From assembly GCF_003259745.1 (NCBI RefSeq), contig NZ_QLMC01000005.1, positions 186,001 to 250,000 on the forward strand: 64,000 nucleotides of DNA. Direction: 5' to 3'. Shown here piece after piece: positions 1-9,494 of the stretch; the first letter of the stretch is position 1, and each line of letters starts with the position of its first letter. The position numbers and the translations under genes are program-made. This DNA comes from Larkinella arboricola. Its GTDB lineage: Bacteria; Bacteroidota; Bacteroidia; Cytophagales; Spirosomataceae. Under the pieces are notes generated by a model that had not been told where the DNA came from, ran no database searches, and saw only the letters and a program-made list of their open reading frames with translations.

Positions 1-88
1 GAATATCTGCGTTTCGCTTTCCGGTGCGACCTCCATTTTTACGTTCGTACACAGGTTGGCGTTAGCACCACATCATCCTTAACTAAGC

Positions 89-1318
89 ATGTCCAATCAT
101 TCAAAACAGGCCGTAAGACAGCCATTCGCTCAGGAGCACACCCGGCTCATTGGGTCAGAACGAGGTGCTTCCATTTCATCAACCTCATTTGCGCATCAAA
201 CCCAGGATTTAATCTGTTTTTCACACCTGCGCTGGAACTTCGTCTACCAGCGCCCCCAGCATCTGCTCAGCCGCGCCAGTCGCCACTTCCGCGTCTGGTT
301 CTGGGAAGAGCCAGTGGCCGATCAGCAGCCCTGGCTGGAAGTGCGACCGATCAATCCCAAACTCCATATTCTGGTGCCGCACCTGCCCGCTGGCACCGAC
401 CCTCAAACCCAACATGACTACCAGCGCCGGTGGTTGCAGGAGCTGCTGGCCCAACAGCAAATCACCGACTTTGTGGCCTGGTATTACACCCCCATGGCCC
501 TCAACTTTACCGAACATATCCAGCCCCGGCTTACCGTCTACGACTGCATGGACGAGTTGTCGGCTTTCCGAGGTGCTCCACCCCAACTGCGTGAGCGGGA
601 AAAACAACTCATGCAGCAGGCCCAACTCATGTTTACCGGCGGACAGAGCCTCTACGAAGCCAAGAAAAACCTCCACCCCTCGGTGCATGCTTTCCCCAGC
701 AGCATCGACAACCACCACTTTGGACAAGCCCGCCTGGGGCTGGACGATCCGGCCGATCAGCAGGCGCTGGCTTACCCGCGCATCGGCTTTAGTGGCGTCA
801 TTGATGAGCGGCTGGATATCCAGTTGCTGGGCGAGCTGGCCCGGCGTCGTCCCGACTGGCAGTTTGTGCTGCTGGGTCCGGTGGTCAAGATTGATCCGGC
901 TTCTTTGCCTCAGGGTCCCAACCTGCACTATCTGGGCATGAAGGCCTACGAGCAGCTCCCGGCTTATTTCAGCAACTGGCAGGTGGCCTGGTTGCCTTTT
1001 GCGCTCAACGAGTCAACGCGTTTCATCAGCCCCACCAAGACGCCGGAGTACCTGGCGGCTGGCCTGCCGGTGGTATCGACGCCGATCCGGGATGTGGTCA
1101 GCACGTATGGGGAGTGTGGCACGGTATGGATTGCCGACGGGGTTGAGGAGTTTGAGCGGTCGATAGAAGCGGCATTGCAGAACCCCTCGGCCTTATGCTG
1201 GAGCCGGATTGATGCCCAACTAGCGCAGTGCTCCTGGCAGCAGACCTGGAAAGATATGCATACATTAATCCTGGAACAGTTCCAGTTACAATACCAAAAA
1301 CATTCACTGTATGAGTAA
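89..1318 (+). CDS. GT-B fold glycosyltransferase (family 1-like)
   Basis: Probable cytoplasmic sugar transferase of GT-B fold, 409 aa. After a roughly 40-residue polar N-terminal extension there is a block reading SHLRWNFVYQRPQHLL, typical of a group of glycosyltransferases often found next to UDP-galactopyranose mutase. Near residues 312-330 is the donor-site segment KTPEYLAAGLPVVSTP, with E320 in the position that contacts the nucleotide sugar in GT-B enzymes. The ATG at 89 is the first good start; the 3' end overlaps the next gene by 8 bases, so the two are probably co-translated. Followed by a GH1-like enzyme and UDP-galactopyranose mutase, which suggests surface glycan synthesis, perhaps with galactofuranose. 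The acceptor and donor cannot be read from sequence. Confidence 0.85.
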   Translation: MSNHSKQAVRQPFAQEHTRLIGSERGASISSTSFAHQTQDLICFSHLRWNFVYQRPQHLLSRASRHFRVWFWEEPVADQQPWLEVRPINPKLHILVPHLPAGTDPQTQHDYQRRWLQELLAQQQITDFVAWYYTPMALNFTEHIQPRLTVYDCMDELSAFRGAPPQLREREKQLMQQAQLMFTGGQSLYEAKKNLHPSVHAFPSSIDNHHFGQARLGLDDPADQQALAYPRIGFSGVIDERLDIQLLGELARRRPDWQFVLLGPVVKIDPASLPQGPNLHYLGMKAYEQLPAYFSNWQVAWLPFALNESTRFISPTKTPEYLAAGLPVVSTPIRDVVSTYGECGTVWIADGVEEFERSIEAALQNPSALCWSRIDAQLAQCSWQQTWKDMHTLILEQFQLQYQKHSLYE

Positions 1319-2630
1319 ACAACCAGCTACCACATCATCTACGAATTCTGTTTTACAGCCCCTCGCGCTCTGGGGTGGTATTGAATGCACGGTAAACCGG
1401 GTTGGTGATACCTACCAGGACCAACTTATGCGAAACGGCCACCATCACCGCGATCAGGATTTATTTCATGTTGCCCAACTCGGTCTGAAGACTCTGCGTT
1501 ATCCCCTGCTTTGGGAGCGTACGGCTCCGGAGCGTGTCGACCAGCCTGACTGGCAATGGGCCGACCGACGCCTTGGGGTATTGCAGGAGCTGGGCATCCG
1601 GCCCATTATCGGTCTGGTTCACCACGGCTGCGGGCCTAAATATGCCACCTTTGCCGGGCCTGAATTTGAACGGCAGCTACCTCGCTATGCCCGGCAAGTC
1701 GCGGAACGCTACCCCTGGGTTGATGCTTATACGCCTGTCAATGAACCTTTGACGACGGCCCGCTTCTCGGGCTTAAACGGCCACTGGTACCCGCACGCCA
1801 ACAGTCCGCGCGTGTTTGTCGATATTTTACTGCGCCAATGCCGGGCGACGGTTCTGGCCATGCAGCAGATCCGGCAGGTGCGGCCCGATGCCCAACTGAT
1901 TCAAACCGATGATTTGGGGCAGACGCATAGTTCGCCGAAAGTAAACTACCAGGCCGAGTGGGAAAACCACCGCCGGTGGCTGAGCTGGGACCTTCTCTGC
2001 GGCTACGTAACGAAGCAGCATCCACTCTGGGACTATCTTCGCTGGGTTGGCATTCCATACGCCGACCTGGCATTTTTTGTGGACAATCCCTGCCCGCCTT
2101 CGGTGATTGGAATTAATCATTACATCACCAGCGAACGCTATCTGGACGAACGGATCTGGCAGTACCCGGTTCATATGCAGGGCGGAAACGAACGGGACCG
2201 GTATGTGGATACGGAAGTGGTCCGGGCGGCTCCCGAACAACGGGTTGGGCTAACAGGGCTGTTGCAGCAAGCCTGGAAACGCTACCAGCGGCCCATTGCC
2301 GTGACCGAGGCCCATCTGGGGTGTACCGTCGATGAGCAGATGCGCTGGCTGTGGGATATGTGGCAGCAGACCCAGCAGGCTCGTCAGGCGGGTGCTGATA
2401 TACAGGCAGTAACAGCCTGGGCGCTCCTGGGTTCATTCGACTGGCATTGCCTGCTGACGCGTCATGAAGGCTATTACGAACCGGGGGCCTTTGATGTAAG
2501 CTCAGGGTACATGCAGGCAACACCCTTAGCGGAGTTGATTCAGTGCCTGGCTACGGGACAAAATCCCGCCGAGCTTGTGCCGCCGGGGCCGGGCTGGTGG
2601 CAAATCGTGCCGCAACCCGATCTGGCCTGA
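1311..2630 (+). CDS. Glycoside hydrolase family 1-like protein
   Basis: 439 aa, (beta/alpha)8-type family 1 glycosidase relative with no signal peptide, so cytoplasmic. The acid/base motif VNEP is present (E145) and a candidate nucleophile lies in VTEAHLG (E333), where classic GH1 enzymes have TENG. This divergent branch is known as the N-terminal half of fusions to RmlD-like reductases; here it stands alone. The ATG at 1311 lies inside the last codons of the upstream glycosyltransferase (8-base overlap). With its neighbours it probably takes part in making or trimming a surface or storage saccharide. Substrate unknown; family call is firm, activity less so. Confidence 0.8.
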   Translation: MSKQPATTSSTNSVLQPLALWGGIECTVNRVGDTYQDQLMRNGHHHRDQDLFHVAQLGLKTLRYPLLWERTAPERVDQPDWQWADRRLGVLQELGIRPIIGLVHHGCGPKYATFAGPEFERQLPRYARQVAERYPWVDAYTPVNEPLTTARFSGLNGHWYPHANSPRVFVDILLRQCRATVLAMQQIRQVRPDAQLIQTDDLGQTHSSPKVNYQAEWENHRRWLSWDLLCGYVTKQHPLWDYLRWVGIPYADLAFFVDNPCPPSVIGINHYITSERYLDERIWQYPVHMQGGNERDRYVDTEVVRAAPEQRVGLTGLLQQAWKRYQRPIAVTEAHLGCTVDEQMRWLWDMWQQTQQARQAGADIQAVTAWALLGSFDWHCLLTRHEGYYEPGAFDVSSGYMQATPLAELIQCLATGQNPAELVPPGPGWWQIVPQPDLA

Positions 2631-2683
2631 CACGTCTGCGGTATTTCTAATTCATTTTATCACGTTAACCTGATTGTTTCTTT

Positions 2684-3805
2684 ATGCAGTACGATTATGT
2701 AATTGTTGGGGCTGGATTTGCCGGGAGTGTACTGGCCGAACGGTTGGCTACGCAGGCGGGTAAAACGGTATTACTCATCGACAAACGGCCTCACATTGGG
2801 GGCAATGCGTACGATTGCCTGAATGAAGACGGTATTTTGATTCACCAGTACGGCCCCCATATTTTCCACACCAATTCACCGGAGGTTATGGCCTATTTAT
2901 CGCAGTTTACGGAGTGGCGGCCTTACGAACACCGGGTGCTGGCTTCGGTAGACGGTCAGTTGCTGCCCATTCCGATCAATCTGGATACGGTCAATAAACT
3001 GTATGGGTACTCCTTTACCTCCGAAGAACTGGCCGATTATTTTCAATCCGTTGGTGAGCCGGTCGAGGAAATTCGGACCTCTGAAGATGTGGTAGTGAGT
3101 CAGGTTGGGCGTGATCTGTACGAGAAATTCTTCCGGGGCTATACCCGCAAGCAGTGGGGTGTTGATCCCTCCCAGCTCGATAAGATGGTAACCTCCCGGA
3201 TTCCTACCCGCACCAACCAGGACGACCGCTACTTTACCGACGAATTTCAGTGTATGCCCCTGCACGGCTACACGAAAATGTTTGAAAAGATGGTCAATCA
3301 TCCAAACATCCACATTCTGCTGAATACGGATTTCAGGGAGATTAATGAACAGCTATCGTATAAAGAACTGATTTATACCGGACCGATTGATGAGTATTTT
3401 GATTATTGCTACGGGAAACTGCCCTACCGGTCGTTGCGGTTCGATCACCAGACGCTGGATGTAAGCGATTACCAGCCGGTTGCCGTTGTTAATTATCCCA
3501 ATGATCACGCTTATACCCGCATTACCGAGTATAAGAAACTAACCGGTCAGGAACATCCGAAAACAAGCATCACCTTCGAGTATCCGCAGGGAGAAGGCGA
3601 TCCGTATTACCCGGTTCCCCGACCCGAAAATGCCGCACTTTACCGTCAGTACAAGCAACTGGCTGATCAGCAGGAGAATGTTCACTTTGTCGGTCGCCTG
3701 GGTACGTACCGGTATTACAACATGGATCAGGTAGTAGCTCAGGCGCTGACGCTGTACAAAAAAATGGCGGGTCTGGAATCATTGCAGGAGGTCGTAAAAA
3801 GCTGA
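2684..3805 (+). CDS. glf: UDP-galactopyranose mutase
   Basis: FAD-dependent enzyme converting UDP-galactopyranose to UDP-galactofuranose in the cytosol, feeding galactofuranose-containing glycans. 373 aa, the usual length. The N-terminus carries the dinucleotide-binding motif GAGFAGS (residues 9-15) followed by a HIGGNAYD segment and YGPHIFHT, all characteristic of this family. C-terminal FVGRLGTYRYYNMDQ is the family's closing FAD motif. Sits 53 bases after the GH1-like gene on the same strand and is probably in one transcription unit with the glycosyltransferase at 89. Confidence 0.95.
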   Translation: MQYDYVIVGAGFAGSVLAERLATQAGKTVLLIDKRPHIGGNAYDCLNEDGILIHQYGPHIFHTNSPEVMAYLSQFTEWRPYEHRVLASVDGQLLPIPINLDTVNKLYGYSFTSEELADYFQSVGEPVEEIRTSEDVVVSQVGRDLYEKFFRGYTRKQWGVDPSQLDKMVTSRIPTRTNQDDRYFTDEFQCMPLHGYTKMFEKMVNHPNIHILLNTDFREINEQLSYKELIYTGPIDEYFDYCYGKLPYRSLRFDHQTLDVSDYQPVAVVNYPNDHAYTRITEYKKLTGQEHPKTSITFEYPQGEGDPYYPVPRPENAALYRQYKQLADQQENVHFVGRLGTYRYYNMDQVVAQALTLYKKMAGLESLQEVVKS

Positions 3806-3881
3806 CGCGTTGATTGAGGTTCGTTCCATGTATCAAATCTGCTCCGGGCAACCGGTTTCTGCCGGATTATTTTCCAGCGTG

Positions 3882-4283
3882 ATGATACCCCAAGAACCTG
3901 TTGTTTTCCTGGCGACCGATCAGGAAAACGATTACTACCTGTATCGACAAGCTTTGTATGAGGCTTGTCCAACGGCTGTACTCTATTTTTTCGGCAGGAA
4001 AGACGAATTAGTACAGGGTTTGCAGAATACCGTTTTTCCGCTTCCTTCCCTGCTTATTTTGGATTGGAAAATGGCGGATCGTCAGGGATACGCGTTGTTG
4101 AACCAGCTTCGGCAAACACCCGCCTGGCAGGCTATTCCGGTTGTTATTATGGATAGCGATCCGCCATCGGTGGATCAGCAGAAGTGCAGGGAAGCAGGCT
4201 ATGAGATAGTCCTGCCGCCTGAAAAGACCTATGAAAACCTGGTGGAACGATTACGTGGACTGGCCCACGCCCTGATTTTATAA
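3882..4283 (+). CDS. Single-domain response-regulator-like receiver protein
   Basis: Receiver (CheY-like) fold without an output domain. The start chosen, ATG 3882, puts the first beta strand (PVVFLATD) directly after the start, as usual for single-domain receivers; ATG 3828 or TTG 3810 would add 18 or 24 residues without domain content. The phospho-acceptor is the Asp in LLILDWKM, and the acidic pair is represented by DQEND after strand 1. The usual KP pair after strand 5 reads PPEKTYE, so the Lys is shifted or lost. Only two bases separate it from the trehalose gene, so the two are probably co-transcribed. No kinase partner is adjacent; the PAS kinase at 8214 is a possible one. Confidence 0.75.
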   Translation: MIPQEPVVFLATDQENDYYLYRQALYEACPTAVLYFFGRKDELVQGLQNTVFPLPSLLILDWKMADRQGYALLNQLRQTPAWQAIPVVIMDSDPPSVDQQKCREAGYEIVLPPEKTYENLVERLRGLAHALIL

Positions 4284-4285
4284 CT

Positions 4286-6493
4286 ATGAAAAACAATCGA
4301 CTGGTCATTATTTCCCACCGCCTACCGTTTTCATTTAAAACCGAAAACAGAGTGACTACCCTGAAGCCGTCTGCCGGGGGCCTGGTAACAGCGGTAAAAT
4401 CCCTGGACCTCTCGTCATTCGCCGAAAAGCCGGTCTGGATCGGGTGTGCAGACTTTACCCAGCGAACCTGGGATAAACACCAGGGGCTGGTGGATGACAG
4501 TTTTCAATACATCCCGATTTTTATTGATAAACAAACGCACAAGAGCTTTTATAACGGGTTTTCCAACTCGGTACTCTGGCCGCTTTTTCATTATTTTTCA
4601 ACCTACGTTGATTATCATGATGAGTATTTCAAGGCTTACCAACTGGTGAATGAGACGGTTTGTGAAAAAGTAATGGAAGTCCTGAAACCCAATGACCTGA
4701 TCTGGGTGCATGACTACCACTTTATTCCCCTTCCGCAGCTCATTCGTGAGCGGCAACCCGACGCCCGGCTTGGTTTCTTTCTGCACATTCCTTTTCCTTC
4801 GTATGAGCTGATGCGGCTGCTGCCCAGAGCCTGTCGGACGTACTTGCTGAATGGGTTACTGGGCGCCGATCTGGTGGGGTTTCACACCAGTGATTACCGC
4901 CTTCATTTTCTCCAGTCTGTCCAGATGGCTCTAGGGCAATCCACTACCTTGGGCAAGGTTGCCTGCGGAGATCGCGTCATTGAAACCGGTGTTTTTCCGA
5001 TCGGTATTAATTATGCCCTCTATAATGAAGCCTATCACCAGCCGGAGGTTGAGCAGGAACGGCAGCAATTGCTCACTTCGTATCCCGGAAAACTGATCTT
5101 TTCCGTCGACCGTCTGGATTATAGCAAAGGCGTTCTCCAGCGGCTCGACGCTCTGGAGGCTTTTCTAAACCAGTACCCTCAGTGGCGGGAGCAGATCGTC
5201 TTTCTGCTGGTGGTCATTCCCTCGCGGGATGAAATCCTGACCTATTCGGAACGCAAACAGATGATCGAACAGGCGGTGGGCCGGATCAACGGTAAATTTG
5301 CCACCTTAACCTGGTTGCCCGTCGTGTACCGGTATGCGCCCCTGAGCTTTCCGCAACTGCTGGCTTCATACTCGGCCTGTGATGTGGCGATGATCACGCC
5401 CCTGCGGGATGGGATGAATCTGGTAGCCAAGGAGTTTGTGGCTTCCCGTCAGGATCAGCGCGGGGTGCTGGTGCTGAGTGAGTTAACCGGAGCGGCCAAC
5501 GAACTGGGGGAGGCCCTGCTGGTTAATCCGCTGGATGAATACGAAGTGGCCGAAGGATTGAAACAGGCCCTTGAGATGCCACCGGAAGAACAGGCCCGGC
5601 GACTGGCGGCCATGCAGCAGCGAATTGCGTTTTATGACGTAAAAAAATGGGCTTCGGATTTCATCCAATTGCTGTTAAATACCCAATCGGCCAACCCCGT
5701 TGGCCGGGGGCTAACGCTGACCGGAAAGACCAGAAGCAGTTTGCTGACGGCCTATTCGAAAGCAAAATCCCGTTTATTGCTGCTGGATTATGACGGAACC
5801 TTAGCCGAATTTGTGTCGGAACCGGAGTTGGCATCGCCATCGGCAGCTGTGCTGGAAACGTTGGATAAGCTGGCTCAGATGCCGGGAAATAAGGTTGTTA
5901 TCATCAGCGGACGCGACCGCGAAACCCTGGAAAATTGGTTTGGCCGTTTGCCCATCGACCTGGTAGCCGAACACGGTGCGTGTCAGAAGCAAAACGGAAG
6001 CTGGGAAGTAAACAACCGGGACGAAACCCACTGGAAAGCCAGCGTTCGGCCCCATTTGGAAGAGGTGGTTAACCGTTGTGCGGGCTCCTTTATTGAGGAG
6101 AAAGCGACGACGCTGGCCTGGCATTACCGTAACGCCGAAGAACGCATTGGGTTTGAACGGTCGCGCGAGCTGCTGTTCACGCTAACGCAGTTACTTCCTC
6201 ATGGACTACGGGTTTTGGACGGCCATAAGGTGGTGGAAATAAAATCGGTGGATTGGGATAAGGGCAAGTTAGCCGAACGGCTGATTGCAGCCAACCCGTA
6301 TGATTTTGTTCTGGCCATTGGCGATGATCAGACGGACGAAGACATGCTGGCGGTCTTAACCGAAAAGCACCACTATCCCATTAAAGTAGGTGAGGGCGCA
6401 ACCGTTGCGGCTTTCCGTGTATCCGACGTAGGTCAGGTGCTGACGTTGCTGAATGCCTTTGTAAAGCATCCGGATTCTGAGCGGGTTAGGTGA
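4286..6493 (+). CDS. otsAB: Bifunctional trehalose-6-phosphate synthase/phosphatase
   Basis: Two-domain fusion making trehalose from UDP-glucose and glucose-6-phosphate and then dephosphorylating it. Residues 1-475 are a GT20 synthase domain with the SAGGLVTAVKSL loop, HDYHFIPLP, FFLHIPFPS, VDRLDYSKG and the donor-site LRDGMNLVAKEF motif. From about residue 490 a HAD-type phosphatase begins, with motif I DYDGT at 501-505 and the late GDDQTDEDM acidic motif. 735 aa matches known bacterial fusions. ATG 4286 follows the receiver gene by two bases. Trehalose is an osmotic and desiccation protectant, which fits the stress-type genes nearby. Confidence 0.95.
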   Translation: MKNNRLVIISHRLPFSFKTENRVTTLKPSAGGLVTAVKSLDLSSFAEKPVWIGCADFTQRTWDKHQGLVDDSFQYIPIFIDKQTHKSFYNGFSNSVLWPLFHYFSTYVDYHDEYFKAYQLVNETVCEKVMEVLKPNDLIWVHDYHFIPLPQLIRERQPDARLGFFLHIPFPSYELMRLLPRACRTYLLNGLLGADLVGFHTSDYRLHFLQSVQMALGQSTTLGKVACGDRVIETGVFPIGINYALYNEAYHQPEVEQERQQLLTSYPGKLIFSVDRLDYSKGVLQRLDALEAFLNQYPQWREQIVFLLVVIPSRDEILTYSERKQMIEQAVGRINGKFATLTWLPVVYRYAPLSFPQLLASYSACDVAMITPLRDGMNLVAKEFVASRQDQRGVLVLSELTGAANELGEALLVNPLDEYEVAEGLKQALEMPPEEQARRLAAMQQRIAFYDVKKWASDFIQLLLNTQSANPVGRGLTLTGKTRSSLLTAYSKAKSRLLLLDYDGTLAEFVSEPELASPSAAVLETLDKLAQMPGNKVVIISGRDRETLENWFGRLPIDLVAEHGACQKQNGSWEVNNRDETHWKASVRPHLEEVVNRCAGSFIEEKATTLAWHYRNAEERIGFERSRELLFTLTQLLPHGLRVLDGHKVVEIKSVDWDKGKLAERLIAANPYDFVLAIGDDQTDEDMLAVLTEKHHYPIKVGEGATVAAFRVSDVGQVLTLLNAFVKHPDSERVR

Positions 6494-6691
6494 GTTTTTT
6501 AGGAATTTCAAGCGTCTGAAAATGAGATGGTCCATGCTCCGTCTAATGCCCGGTTTTACTTGTTAAAGATCTAGGACGCAGACCGGTATCAGTAGTAGGC
6601 CGTTGCCTTATTTTCCCGAATTGAGCTTACTGCTTCAGGGATTCGCTTGGTTAAAGCGATGAAATAACCGTATAGCGAAAGAGGGAGCACG

Positions 6692-8083
6692 ATGAAAAAC
6701 AGTAAATTATTCTGCCTGGGCTGGATCGTGGGCAGCCTGGCTACCTGTCAGGAAGGTCCTTCGAAAAACCGTCAAGAGGAAGAGATGCTAATAACTAACC
6801 TCCGCGATCATTCGGTTACGCTTTCCGGTGAGTCGGATCTGGATTCGCTGCTGGCACAGATTGGCGATGCGCGGTATGTGCTGCTGGGGGAAGCTTCGCA
6901 CGGTACGTCCGAATTCTATCAGTGGCGGGCCGCCATTACCCGGCGGCTGATTGCCGAGAAGGGATTTACATTCGTAGCCGTAGAGGGAGATTGGCCAGCC
7001 GCTTATCAGGTCAATCAATACCTGCACGGGAGCCCGGGGCAGACCCGCGAGGTTTTGCGGGCTTTCATGCGGTGGCCGACCTGGATGTGGGCCAATGAAG
7101 AGATTGCTCAGTTGGTTGACTGGATGCGAACCTACAACGACCAGGTGAATACGGCTTCGTCTTCGGCCAACGGTAAGGTTAGCTTTTACGGACTGGATGT
7201 GTATAGTCTTTGGGAGTCGCTGGATAGGTTAATCAACGATCCGCAGGCCACCAATCCGGAAATCCGTGCGCGAGCCCAGGAAGCCCGTCAGTGTCTGGCC
7301 GCTTTTGAAGGGGATGAACAAGCCTATGCCATAGCTACCCTGCGCGGTTCCCGCTGCAATGTGGCTCTGGAGCGTTTGCTCGAAGCCGTTCGGTCGGCAA
7401 ACGCAGGTACGGCTCTGGAACAAGTTAACCGGGAACAAAATGCGCTTGTGGCTGTCAATGCCGAACGCTATTATTATTCGATGGTGCGGTCTGATGCCGA
7501 ATCATGGAACATTCGGGATCAGCACATGGCGGCCACCGTCGATCAACTCATGGCCTTGCACGGCCCAACCGCCAAAGCCATTATCTGGGCGCACAACACC
7601 CACGTCGGTGATGCCCGGTTTACGGATATGGCTCAGGCAGGCATGGTAAATCTGGGCCAGTTGATCAGACAGGCTCACGAAGCAGACGGCGTATATATCG
7701 TCGGCTTTGGAACCTATCAGGGCGAGGTGATTGCCGGTGACTATTGGGGTGCGCCCGCCGAACGGATGCCGGTGCCCAGGGCCCTGTCTGGAAGTTGGGA
7801 TGAATTACTTTATCGGGTTGGTCCGGAAAACAAAATCGTTTTACTCAATCAAATGCCGCAGGAAGGTGTATCGGCTCAGGAGCGCGGTCAGAGGGCCATT
7901 GGGGTGGTCTACAACCCGTCCAGCGAACGCGGCAATTATGTGCCGACGGTACTGGGCAAACGGTATGATGGTTACGTGTTTATCAATCAAACCCAGGCAC
8001 TCACACCCTTACCCGTTCAGGCGGAGGCAAGGAGAGATAACGCCAAAGCACCCGTCGGTACGTATGCGCTTATCAACGATTAG
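6692..8083 (+). CDS. Erythromycin esterase-like protein, possible lipoprotein
   Basis: 463 aa member of the erythromycin esterase superfamily (EreA/EreB relatives). It has LLGEASHGTSEFYQWR, VAVEGDWPAAYQVN and WAHNTHVGD, which carry the His/Glu residues conserved in the family. The N-terminus has a short hydrophobic stretch followed by SLATC, a loose lipobox, so it may be a periplasmic lipoprotein. Many chromosomal homologues have no proven macrolide activity. A purine-rich GAGGGAG lies before ATG 6692. The gene ends ahead of a strong hairpin shared with the converging kinase operon. Confidence 0.85.
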   Translation: MKNSKLFCLGWIVGSLATCQEGPSKNRQEEEMLITNLRDHSVTLSGESDLDSLLAQIGDARYVLLGEASHGTSEFYQWRAAITRRLIAEKGFTFVAVEGDWPAAYQVNQYLHGSPGQTREVLRAFMRWPTWMWANEEIAQLVDWMRTYNDQVNTASSSANGKVSFYGLDVYSLWESLDRLINDPQATNPEIRARAQEARQCLAAFEGDEQAYAIATLRGSRCNVALERLLEAVRSANAGTALEQVNREQNALVAVNAERYYYSMVRSDAESWNIRDQHMAATVDQLMALHGPTAKAIIWAHNTHVGDARFTDMAQAGMVNLGQLIRQAHEADGVYIVGFGTYQGEVIAGDYWGAPAERMPVPRALSGSWDELLYRVGPENKIVLLNQMPQEGVSAQERGQRAIGVVYNPSSERGNYVPTVLGKRYDGYVFINQTQALTPLPVQAEARRDNAKAPVGTYALIND

Positions 8084-8105
8084 TTATTTTTTGGGCTCAT
8101 GACTC

Positions 8106-8152
8106 TAAAATCCAAAAGCCACCGATGGCCCATCGGTGGCTTTTGGATTTTA
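8106..8152. terminator. 23-bp perfect inverted repeat, bidirectional terminator
   Basis: The arms 8106-8128 and 8130-8152 are exact reverse complements around one central base (8129). The A/T-rich outer ends give a T tract on either strand. It lies between the converging esterase-like gene and the PAS kinase, so it can end transcription from both sides. Confidence 0.85.
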
Positions 8153-8213
8153 AGCACCACCCGTCCGTGCATGACGGCCCCGATTGCCGTTTGCTGAACC
8201 GCGAAGCTTTTCG

Positions 8214-9494
8214 TCAGATTGGCAGGTAAATTAAAAAGGTTGCCCCCTGACCGGGTTGACTAACAGCGGTAATGGCGCCCCCATGATTGTCCACTACTTT
8301 CTGGCAGATGGCCAGCCCAATGCCGGTGCCGGCATACTCACTCCTGCCGTGCAGCCGCTGGAAGACCTGAAAGATGCGGTCCAGGTACTTCTCATCAAAG
8401 CCGACGCCATTGTCATTTACCGCAATCTGGTGATACCTAGCGGCTGGCTGGGCGGGGTGTAACCCGGCAGGCAGGTCGCTGGCAGCTACGGATTGATACC
8501 GAATCGTGATGTGGGGTGTTTGTCCGGCTTGCCCAAACTTCAACGAGTTGCTTAAAAGGTTCTGGAATAACTGGCCCAGTTGCAACGCATCGCCGAGTAT
8601 GGGTGGTAGCTCATCAATCTCAATAATGGCCTTTTTCTCCGTAATCACTAATTCCAGATCCGTCAGGACCGCATCAATCACCTGATTGAGGGAGATCAAG
8701 GCCGTACTTTTATGGAGCGTTGAAATACGGGAGTACGTCAGTAAGGCCCGAATCAGCGTTGACATGCGGCTGGCGGCCGATTGCATGCGTTCCAGGTAGT
8801 TCACGCCATCCTGCAACTGGGTTTCATACTGGCTTTTCAGCAGATCGCCAAACTGCTGAATCTTGCGGAGGGGTTCCTGCAAGTCGTGAGAGGCCACATA
8901 AGCAAACTGCTCCAGGCTTTCGTTCGACCGGTATAATGCCTTGTTGGCGAGAGCCAGCGCTTCGTTGGTACTTTTTAGCAGAGCCTGGGTTTGTTTCTGT
9001 GCCGTTAAGTCAGTCAAGATTAAGCTTAAACAATTGCCTTCGTCAAGCTGCAACGGGGTAGCCGACACCAGACAGGTTAAGGTTGTTTCGCCCTGATAAA
9101 GAGTTAGTTCTCTCTTACTGGCCTTTTGCCAGCTTTCCTGGATAAATAGCTCGTAAGCAGCCTGATAATCAAGGGTGATATACGGTTTGAAGGCAGAACC
9201 GATGACACTCGACAGCGGCCTTCCAACCATGGCAGCAAAGGTAGAATTGCTGTAAAGAATGAGTCCCTGCTCATTAAGCGTTACGGCACCTTCATGCATG
9301 GTCTCGATGAAAACCCGGTATGTCTGATCGGCCGTTTTTAGCGTGTAGAGTTCATGCCCCTGCTGCCCCTCTACGACAATTGCATCCACCTGGCCTGTTC
9401 TGATCGCCTGGATGGTGTCTAAAGCTTCCTCTAATTGAATGCGTAACTGCTCATTCTCAGCAATTACCTGTTCGAACGTTCTTGGGGGATTCAT
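8214..9494 (-). CDS. PAS-domain sensor histidine kinase of the kai operon
   Basis: 426 aa soluble histidine kinase with no membrane segment. Residues 1-50 form a coiled lead-in, about 52-165 a PAS domain, then a short coiled coil and the H-box FAYVASHDLQEPLRK with the phospho-His at 203. The ATPase domain has the N-box NLLSNSLKFG and glycine boxes DNGVGFDE and GTGIGLAIC. The start overlaps the upstream kaiB stop as TAATG, a sign of translational coupling. It is the last gene of a kaiC-kaiB-kaiB-kinase operon. Cyanobacterial SasA carries its own KaiB-like domain; here a PAS domain takes that place and KaiB is encoded separately. Target regulator unknown. Confidence 0.9.
   Translation of the reverse strand: MNPPRTFEQVIAENEQLRIQLEEALDTIQAIRTGQVDAIVVEGQQGHELYTLKTADQTYRVFIETMHEGAVTLNEQGLILYSNSTFAAMVGRPLSSVIGSAFKPYITLDYQAAYELFIQESWQKASKRELTLYQGETTLTCLVSATPLQLDEGNCLSLILTDLTAQKQTQALLKSTNEALALANKALYRSNESLEQFAYVASHDLQEPLRKIQQFGDLLKSQYETQLQDGVNYLERMQSAASRMSTLIRALLTYSRISTLHKSTALISLNQVIDAVLTDLELVITEKKAIIEIDELPPILGDALQLGQLFQNLLSNSLKFGQAGQTPHITIRYQSVAASDLPAGLHPAQPAARYHQIAVNDNGVGFDEKYLDRIFQVFQRLHGRSEYAGTGIGLAICQKVVDNHGGAITAVSQPGQGATFLIYLPI

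Noticed and set aside
221-928. Open frame on the minus strand, 235 codons
   Set aside because: Antisense to the clear glycosyltransferase; sequence shows no domain and is explained by GC-biased third positions.
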